DNA of 64,000 bases from Branchinecta lynchi (Eukaryota > Arthropoda > Branchiopoda > Anostraca > Branchinectidae): contig JAKZAP010000012.1 in the NCBI GenBank assembly GCA_023053575.1, positions 9,052,230 to 9,116,229 of the forward strand. The letters are read 5' to 3'. Made by a program: the position numbers and the translations under genes. Positions 57,242 to 64,000 of this stretch are shown here, in pieces; the first letter of the stretch is position 1; each line of letters begins with the position of its first letter. The notes under the pieces are model-generated. The model searched no databases. It saw nothing but the letters and a program-made list of their open reading frames with translations, and was not told the DNA's origin.

Positions 57242-57454
57242 CTGTCCTTGAATCAAGTTGATATTCACTTCCAAATTATTGGCATTTCCACCGGTTAGCT
57301 TACAGTACAACTCAGGTCCCGCTACCCCTTCACCACAAGTAGAGGTGGCCGTAATCCTTCTACTAGTTGCCAAATTAAAATACGGAGGTGTCAAAATTTC
57401 ACAACTACACCAACACACAACTCCTAGTAGGAGAATTATAGTCCGCCACCCCAT
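57242..57454 (-). CDS. LanA: laminin alpha exon 1: start codon, signal peptide, start of LN domain
   Basis: Residues 1-71. The ATG at 57454 has A at -3 and G at +4, a strong initiation context. The frame stays open 30 bases upstream but has no other ATG there. Residues 5-18 form a hydrophobic signal peptide, with cleavage probably after the CWCSC stretch. The mature start (ILTPPYFNLA, then TCGEG and GPELYCKL) is the classic laminin alpha LN opening. The donor is CAG/GTAAATA and the exon ends in phase 0. Possible 5' UTR exons and the promoter further right could not be identified. Confidence 0.95.
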
Positions 57455-58200
57455 GTTAGCTGCTGGAACACGCCAGAAAATCAACTGGATGCGGGATATG
57501 TTGATTAAGAACCAGTCTGGGCAGAAAGACCAGATGTTCCAACTGCTCTTATTTGGGACATCATTGTCTTGGAGATGCTAGAATGACGCCTCCGACTTCG
57601 CGCGAGGGCGGTAAGGATTTCTACGGGGGATCATCGGTTCAATGCCTTCTTGTCACTAGGAGAAGATAAGTAAATGACTGAAACCTTGGTGACGTTCCCG
57701 AGTACCTTTTCAGATTTGCCTCATTTACTCTTTGTGGCTTATTTTGGGATCTTGTGAATGCAATGAATAAGAGAGAGTTAAGAAAACTGTTCTTCGAATG
57801 TGCTAAATTTCTTCGAACTTCCCAGCTGGTCCGAAACCGATAAGGGAGAGGGGGCGAAACCGGAAGCCTTTGATGTAGCCCATTTAGAAGATCACTGCTA
57901 GATGTCATAGTTTTTGTTCTCCCTCTGTCTGCAACCTTTCCGGAATTTTTGGTATTCTGAGGCGAAGAGATTTAAAACGTATCAGGACTTTTTATTTCAA
58001 ATTTTGTAAATTTCTCTTGTACCTTTCTCGAAGTTAAATTCCCGTATAGCTGCAACTTTTTTGCCCTCCGACCCTTGTGAATAGTTATCTTCGATTGCCG
58101 AAGACCTTCACGTTTCTGCCCTTGGCCATTTCTCCAAACTCCACCTAGGAAGAAGATTTTTTAGACCCGATTTGTTTTTCCCTTTTGTTTCTTTTTTTTA
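57455..58200. other. upstream of the laminin start codon
   Basis: Expected to hold the 5' UTR and perhaps the promoter of the minus-strand gene, or an intron leading to upstream non-coding exons. I see no TATA box with suitable spacing that I would defend. The open frame extends 30 bases beyond the ATG without another ATG. Confidence 0.4.
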
Positions 58201-58345
58201 AATGTTTTGTTTCATGATCTCGTGCATTTACTACATTATTGAAAGCTCAGTGTATTTTTTTCCTTTTCTTTGTCTACACTGCACTATTTCCTCTTTTTAA
58301 GTGCGTAAATAAAATTCCATCATCATCATCATCACATTGGGCAAA
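58195..58345 (+). mobile_element. LINE-like 3' end with ATC tail
   Basis: T-rich short UTR with TAAATAAAATTCCATCATCA and a run of ATC repeats. A 41-bp segment (CACATTGGGC.AAAGTGTTGAAAGACAACGG) is duplicated directly after it, near 58335-58412. Confidence 0.5.
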
Positions 58346-58869
58346 AGTGTTGAAAGACAACGGCGAAAAAGTCATCATCACATTGGGCGAAAGTGTTGAA
58401 AGACAACGGCGAAAAGAGGTTGAGAAGTTTTAATAAGTTTTAATTTTAACACCTTCTCATCGAATATTTTCCAAGTTATTACAGCTATAGGGTCGTAAGT
58501 TAGCAGGATTCGAAGAGGAATGTTCGTTATTCGCCTGGTAATTTTCGACAGTAAAGTCAGATGTCAGGCCGTTTTCTCATAACGGTAAATTTTCGAAATG
58601 GCGTCAATAAGGGGCGACTCCGGATGCATTTTTTGGTGTCCGGTTCTCGAGCTGGTGGAAGAGTTTCAAACCTGAAAAATGAAATTAGAAGTAGCAGGAA
58701 ATAGAAAATCAGTTTCGTTATTGACCACTTTTAGAGGTTTCTCTCCATTTTTTTTTTTTTTTTTAGGAAAAATTGTATGCCTAAGAACATGAACTGGCGT
58801 GGTTTGTGCAATGTCTGTAAATTTTTTTCAGATTTAACATTAGAGACTTTTCTTTTACGGATGCTTCGC

Positions 58870-59680
58870 AGCTATACTATAAAGGTGAGGGGGGGGGGTC
58901 CTCCAGATAGTGTTGCAAACCATAAAATTGGTCATGGTAAAACTGAGTATTTTATCAGTGTTAAATTAACGAACATCCCCGGAAAAGTAAATTTTTTACT
59001 TGTTCTACCAATTGTTGTACTATCTCATATAATTTACGTATTGTCCTTTACGCATTTTGCTTTTGTTCAACCCTGCAAAACTACCCAGAGGTATCTGAAG
59101 CGGGTTTGAACATGATTTACTCACAACAGTTTTTAAAGGAGTTGTTTTCAAATCATTCTCTAGTCTGCAACGTTTACATCACTCACATGTAAGTCGATAG
59201 TTCTGACCATAAAGCCGTGATTTTGCTGTGGTCCGGAAGTAGATATGTCGGCGGTGTCAAAGGTCCTGTGGAAAGACTTCTCCTCCAAAAAAACTTCCTC
59301 TAGAAAGTGTTGTAAACGGTAAAATTGGTCACAGTAAAATTGGGTATTTTGTCAGTGTTTTACCATAGTCATCAGATATTCCCCAGAAAAGTAAAATATT
59401 TCCTTATTTTTGCCAATTACTGTCCTATCTCATATAATTGTAATTTACTAGTTGTACTTTACGCATTTTACTTTTATTCTACCCGGCAAAACTACCCAGA
59501 GGTATCTGAAGCGGGTTTAAACATGATTTATTCACAACAGTTTTTAAAGGGGTTGGTTTCGAACCATTCTCTAGTCTGCAACGTTTACATCACTCACATG
59601 TAAGTCGATAGTTCCGACCATAAAGCCGTGATTTCTCTGCGATCCGGAAGTAGATATATTGGCGGTGTCGGAGGTCTCAT
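58870..59680. repeat. tandem duplication, two units of about 410 bp
   Basis: AAACTACCCAGAGGTATCTGAAGCGGG at 59079 and 59486, and ACATGTAAGTCGATAGTTC at 59187 and 59597, show an offset of 407-410 bp. The units differ at many sites, so the duplication is not recent. Family A copy A6 follows directly. Confidence 0.85.
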
Positions 59681-59687
59681 CAGCAAA

Positions 59688-60953
59688 AACAAGACCAAAG
59701 GTTTCGATGGGATCCCAAATTCAATATCTGATCCAGACAACTGGGTCTTGTCTTAGCCAGATCCAGTCATTGCCAGACTCCTTGAACATTTTTACAACTA
59801 AAATTCAGAAACAGATTAAGGCCAAATAGCTAATCACCTGAGAAAACCAAGTTCAGATTTGGATTCAGCCTGTTGTTTTTACCCCTATAAGTCATATCTG
59901 TTTTGAAGAAAACTTCCTGCCACTTCTGCCAATTTCCCGGTTCCGGCCGAACTCCAGAACTACTTGTCCGGCGAAAAAAGAAAGCTCAAAGACGAAATCA
60001 GGGTATCTTCTTTCCCCAGTAATGAACATCTAATCAACTTCAAATAGAAATTTAGCTTATAACAAATTTTCCGATTCCAGTCGGATTCCGGTCGAACTAT
60101 ATGTCCGGGTAAAATATGATTGTCATACAGGGACTCAGCATCTCTTCTTACCCTAAATCGCTTATCTAATCAACTAGAAATAAAACTTTGACTTCCAACA
60201 GATTTCCGGTTTTGGCCGGATTCCGGACGAACTACATGTCCGGGTAGAAAATTGTTTTCACATAAGTGTTCAGCATGTCTTCTTGCCCTAAATCGAACAT
60301 CTAATCAACTCCAAATAAAACTTTTAATTTTGACAAACTTTCCGGCTTGGGCCGGATTCCGGTCGAAATACTTGTCCGTCGAGAAAATAGTTTTCACCAT
60401 CGTCTTCAGCATGTCTTCCTACCTCTAAATCGAACATCTAATCAACTTCAAATAAAACTTTTACTTTCAACAAACTTTCCGGTTTTGGCCGGATTCCGGG
60501 CGAACTACTTGTCCGATGACAAAATAGTTTTCACCATCGTCTTCAGCATGTCTTCCTACCCCTAAATCAAACATCTAATCAACTTCAAATAAAACTTTTA
60601 CTTTTAACAAACTTTCCGGTTTCAGCCGGATTCCGGGCGAACTACTTGTCCGATGACAAAATAGTTTTCACCATCGTGTTCAGCATGTCTTCTTACCCCA
60701 TAACTGACTATCACATTAGCTGTTTCAAAATATTTTGTTTGTCCCTTAATTTGAATCCCCTACCCCACCCCTAAATGTAGAGCTACAAAGCCCATCTACG
60801 AACTTGACTGGCCCGACGACCCAACGAACCCTCACACCAAGTTTCATCAAAATATCTCATTCCCTTCGAGAGTTAACGTGCTTACGGACGGACGGACAGA
60901 CGGAAAACTTTTGCGATGTCATAGGTATCCCTCCACTTACGTTTTGGGATCCC
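59688..60953 (+). mobile_element. family A copy A6
   Basis: Left end AACAAGACCAAAGGTTTCGA, six 137-bp-type units (CCGG boxes near 59937, 60071, 60206, 60343, 60480, 60618), core, a short GGAC run and right end ACGTTTTGGGATCCC with six A. Very similar to A2 and A3. Confidence 0.9.
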
Positions 60954-61690
60954 AAAAAATCGAAAGGATTAAGAATTTACCTGTGTATAAAATTTCAGTA
61001 TCTATTTGCTTTGATAGTTCATTCAGGGTTTGTCTCTTATTTCTGTCCAAAAATTCTATATATTTAAGAAGAAACGTTTCGTCAAATAAATTCATAGAAT
61101 AACAAAGATTTTAAAGGATGGATAGTGAAAGTGTTGCTTTAGTACGCGATAATTTTATCAAGTAAGCTACTCAAACCTCACTAATGGTCTCCGCTTTCGC
61201 TCGATCAACCCTAGGTTGCTACTTAACCTATGCAGGGTGTGAATACACTGTTTCACGCATTAAATAATAGGTGTCCGGAAATGCCCTACACATGTACGAA
61301 GTCGAACCATGGTGGGGGGGGGGGAGGGCAAATTCGGACACTTGAAAAGGTCATACGTTTTTGGGTCTCGCCAAGAAAGGAGTTGACGGATCAAAACGAA
61401 GTTTGCATCGTTAGAAAAATATCTTTTAGGGGCAAAATTTCTCAAATCTTCCAGTTTCGCCCCCCTTTCCCCTACTTGATTGAGATGTCGCACACCCTAT
61501 GTTAACTTCTCACTTCCATCTTTTTGTGTTAGGCCATATTCAGTTTGAATTATTTATTTTGACATTATGACAGACATTATTGATTTGCCTTCATGTATAT
61601 TGACGTATTCAACACGCCATTTGGCCCCAAGCCACGATATGTGTTGATATTTGAAATAAACTGAAACTAAACTAAAACTAAAAATCCTAT
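60954..61690. other. upstream region, no supported gene
   Basis: A poly-G tract lies at 61313-61325. The stretch 61530-61690 ends AATAAACTGAAACTAAACTA with AACTAAA repeats, the look of another LINE tail. No recognisable coding sequence. Confidence 0.45.
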
Positions 61691-62960
61691 TCTAAGTATC
61701 GATCTGGTCGCGAACGTCAGGGATAAGGGGTGACGTGCATGAAACTTGACCAGTGTCAAGAACAAGTGTCTCGGATGTTCACTTTCAAGTCCGGAACGGA
61801 TCTGATAAATGGGGGGGGGGGGGGAGCTGGCCGGGGCCACCGAAAATCTCGCAAAACACTTAGAGTCGAGGGGTCAGAATGTGACTTGGTGAGAAGAATG
61901 CGTAAACCCTAGACACATTATTGACAAAGCAGGACAGGATCGTGTCACAGTGGGAGGGGGGGGGGGGGGGTGGAGGGGGTTTATTTGATCTCCAGTGATA
62001 GCGAGTTAGGGTACTTCCAGATGTGCTAGGACCATGAAACTTCGCAAGCAGGTTAAGGACTACACCAGATTGATTTGAAAATATTCCCTTCCCCGATCCG
62101 ATCATCGTGGGGGGACTAGAGGGGGTATCAGGAATCTATTCCTGTCAATCAAGTCCTTAGGACTTTCTTTTTGCTGCAATGTGATATTAGTAGTGTTATT
62201 TTATTTTATTTTTAATGTTTTTGGTTAAAAATAAAAACCTACCTACCTATTGACATGCATACCTTTGGAACGGGTGATCGAACATGCATGAAACTTGGCT
62301 AGTGTCAAGAACAAGTCACATGTTCATTTCAAGTCCCGGTCGGATTGGAAAACTGGCGGGGAGCTGAAGGGGGGCACCGGAAATTTCGCGATATGCTTAG
62401 AGTCGACAGATCGGAGTGGAACTTTGTTGGAAGAACAAGCGTAAGCCCTAGATTATTGACAAAATAGGACCGGATCGTGTCACAGGGGGTGGAGTTGAAC
62501 GGGGTTTCCCGAAATTCCGGTACTCGCGAGTTCGGGTACTTCAAGATGCGATAGAACAATGAAACTTAGCAGGGCTATCAGGGTAGACTCTACCAGATTG
62601 ACTTGAAAATAGTCTTTTCCCCGATCCGATCATCGTGGGGAAATGGGGGGATGGGGAATCCGGATTCTAGTGGCATGTATAAATTGGGAACTGGTGACAA
62701 GATGATAATGAATTTTGACAGAGTCAAGAACAAGAGGCTCAGATGTTCAGTTTCAAGTCCGGACATGATCCGATAACTCGTAGGGTTGCTGGATGAGAGC
62801 GTCGAAAATCTCGCGAAACGCTTGGAGTCTAGGGATCGGGATGGAACTTGGTAAGAAGAACAAGGATAACCCCTAAATATATCACTGACAATGCAGAACC
62901 GGATCGGTGGGGAAAATAAGTGTAAACCCCGGATACATCGTGGTCAGATCCAAATGGGGC
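61691..62960. mobile_element. family C-like G-rich array with a small LINE-tail insertion
   Basis: Quasi-repeats with ATGAAACTTG, TGTCAAGAACAAG, TCAAGTCCGG and poly-G recur about every 250 bp. Between 62140 and 62255 it is broken by a LINE-like tail (TTAAAAATAAAAACCTACCTACC). Several poly-G tracts exceed 10 bases (61811, 61956). Confidence 0.55.
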
Positions 62961-63149
62961 ACAGAATTATCACAGCTAAAGTATTTGCTCCCATCGTTTG
63001 AGTCATACGCGAATCGGAAACAGAGTACGACAAAACTTAAATTCTGAAAGAGTTGTCAACGCTTAGTATAAACATTATAGATTTACTAGATCAACCTTAT
63101 CTTCTGATAAAAAGAATCTCTGAAGAACCTTACCTGACAAACTGGCTAA

Positions 63150-63394
63150 CTGTTCTCACAAGTGGCATATGAGCTATCAGCTCTTGGTGTCAAATTGGTG
63201 GGAAAGAAGTTTCGCACTGTGATGTGAGTGGATATTCGTATTTCTTTTGGGATGACGTCTAAAAGGGTAAATTCCGCAATTGTGTTTTTTTGCAAAGCAA
63301 CTTTAGTATCAGATACCACGGTAACTGCATACACGGCAAAAGAAAATCCAGTTACCGTGGTATCAGATACTATGGTGTCTGAAAAACGCAACTA
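63150..63394. mobile_element. family C end joined to family B MITE fragment
   Basis: CAAGTGGCATATGAGCTATC then AGCTCTTG is a family C end (63163-63186). From 63187 the sequence TGTCAAATTGGTGGGAAAGA on to AAAACGCAACT is the right part of a family B MITE. The junction shows that the family C element inserted into, or truncated, the MITE. Confidence 0.65.
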
Positions 63395-64000
63395 AAGATG
63401 CGTTTTGATTACACGAAAAGATAACACTTAAAAGGGCCATACATAAATAGTCTCGGCATCATAAGATTTAAAACAAGGATGCGCTTCGATTTATTTACTA
63501 AAATCAAACTTTTGACACTGAAGGGGGCAATATTTTTGTGTCCGCGGCTGCAGCATGTTGTCCGCCACTTTTCCCGGACTACTTTGGCCTGGCGGATAAC
63601 ATGGGACAGACTTGCAGAAAAACGAGCGCCTGGAACCCAGAAGAGAAGAAGTGAAGCCTGACTTCATCCTCGACTCTCTAGTTCCAGGTTTCTAAACATA
63701 ATCCAAAGCAGCCCTTTCTAAAGGGTGATTCTGGCGTTCTGCATTCCCAAAAAGCAAAGCGAGAATCCGCTGAGCACAAGAACAGACGGAAAGACAAACT
63801 TCTCTCGCTGGCTTGCCGAATCCAACACACTTGATGACTATCTATCCCTTCCGATTCAGAATCTTCGGGTACCTGCGGAAGAACGGAAGAAACGGTGTCA
63901 CAGCTGCGCTGGCTCAGGATTTGATTCATTCAGGATTTGATTCCTGTACTTGTAAACGTCAGTTTGAGTCGTTACGGACACGTTTACTCCTTCTTCCTGA
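63395..64000. repeat. right edge, diverged repeat
   Basis: 63840-63995 shares CAGAATCT.CGGGTACCTGCG, GAAGAAACGGTGTC and GAGTCGTTACGGACACG with 33978-34085. 63730-63780 shares CATT.CC.AAA.GCAAAGCGAGAATCC with 50315-50340. No gene seen. Confidence 0.5.

Larger units (their letters stand above)
4912..57454 (-). other. LanA: laminin alpha chain gene (LanA / LAMA3-5 type), 16 N-terminal coding exons, 3' part outside the window
   Basis: Sixteen exons on the minus strand join into one frame of 1,092 codons plus one base. All 15 introns are GT-AG, and every phase junction restores a sensible codon. Order in the protein: signal peptide, LN domain (about residues 19-268), LE modules 1-10 (about 270-779), a half LE module, then an L4-type globular domain that is still open at the window edge. 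Known of the family: laminin alpha chains are secreted, pair with beta and gamma chains through a C-terminal coiled coil, polymerise through LN domains and build basement membranes. The long LE array followed by an L4-type domain matches Drosophila LanA and vertebrate LAMA5 rather than LAMA1/2. Introns run from about 0.5 to 9 kb and are full of mobile elements. The symbol is by family resemblance; no search was run. Confidence 0.95.

Noticed and set aside
57455..57484. Upstream extension of the laminin start by ten codons
   Set aside because: The extension begins at TTG, not ATG; the ATG at 57454 has a strong context and gives a normal signal peptide.

Overview
The window is animal (metazoan) genomic DNA dominated by one large, intron-rich gene on the minus strand. 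I reconstruct 16 consecutive coding exons of a laminin alpha chain of the LAMA3/5 type, the type of Drosophila LanA. They run from the initiator ATG at 57454 leftwards to 4912, where the gene leaves the window inside its next intron. All 15 introns have GT-AG ends and matching phases. The exons join into 1,092 codons plus one base without a stop. One exon (4912..5095) lies in no long open reading frame and was found from its splice sites and its fit to the protein. The invertebrate LanA-like protein and the repeat types suggest an invertebrate, perhaps an arthropod; I cannot name the species.

Protein layout, N to C: signal peptide and LN (laminin N-terminal) domain in exons 1-6, LE (laminin EGF-like) modules 1-10 in exons 6-12, a half LE module in exon 13, then the start of the L4-type globular domain in exons 14-16. 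LE exons 7-12 are all phase 1-1 cassettes. The C-terminal part (remaining L4 region, more LE modules, coiled coil, LG domains) must lie to the left of the window.

Most of the remaining sequence is transposable elements in the introns and in the 6.5 kb upstream of exon 1. Family A is the most abundant: six end-to-end copies of about 0.8-1.4 kb (one split by a LINE) plus fragments. It has fixed ends, tandem units of about 137 bp, a GTCC/GTCT microsatellite and a terminal GGGATCCC palindrome, the architecture of DINE-1/HINE (Helentron-associated) non-autonomous elements. Two copies sit in other repeats whose uninterrupted relatives are also in the window, so the insertion points can be read. There is also a 5'-truncated LINE with an intact 856-codon reverse-transcriptase frame, older LINE remnants, hAT-like elements with 7-8 bp target duplications, a piggyBac-like TTAA element, several other inverted-repeat elements, a second G-rich HINE-like family (C), and a tRNA-Thr-like sequence.

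Region by region: 1-4911 intron 16 (repeats, a 20-bp minisatellite); 4912-7071 exons 16-15 around a piggyBac-like element; 7072-12555 intron 14 (hAT element and a 2.3-kb family C copy); 12556-15774 exons 14-12; 15775-19432 intron 11 (family A nested in a MITE); 19433-35611 exons 11-4; 35612-42574 intron 3 (LINE inside family A beside LINE remnants); 42575-57454 exons 3-1 with two long introns; 57455-64000 upstream repeats with no recognisable gene. I see no second host gene, CRISPR array or operon. The functional content is the laminin gene; the unusual content is its layered transposon record.
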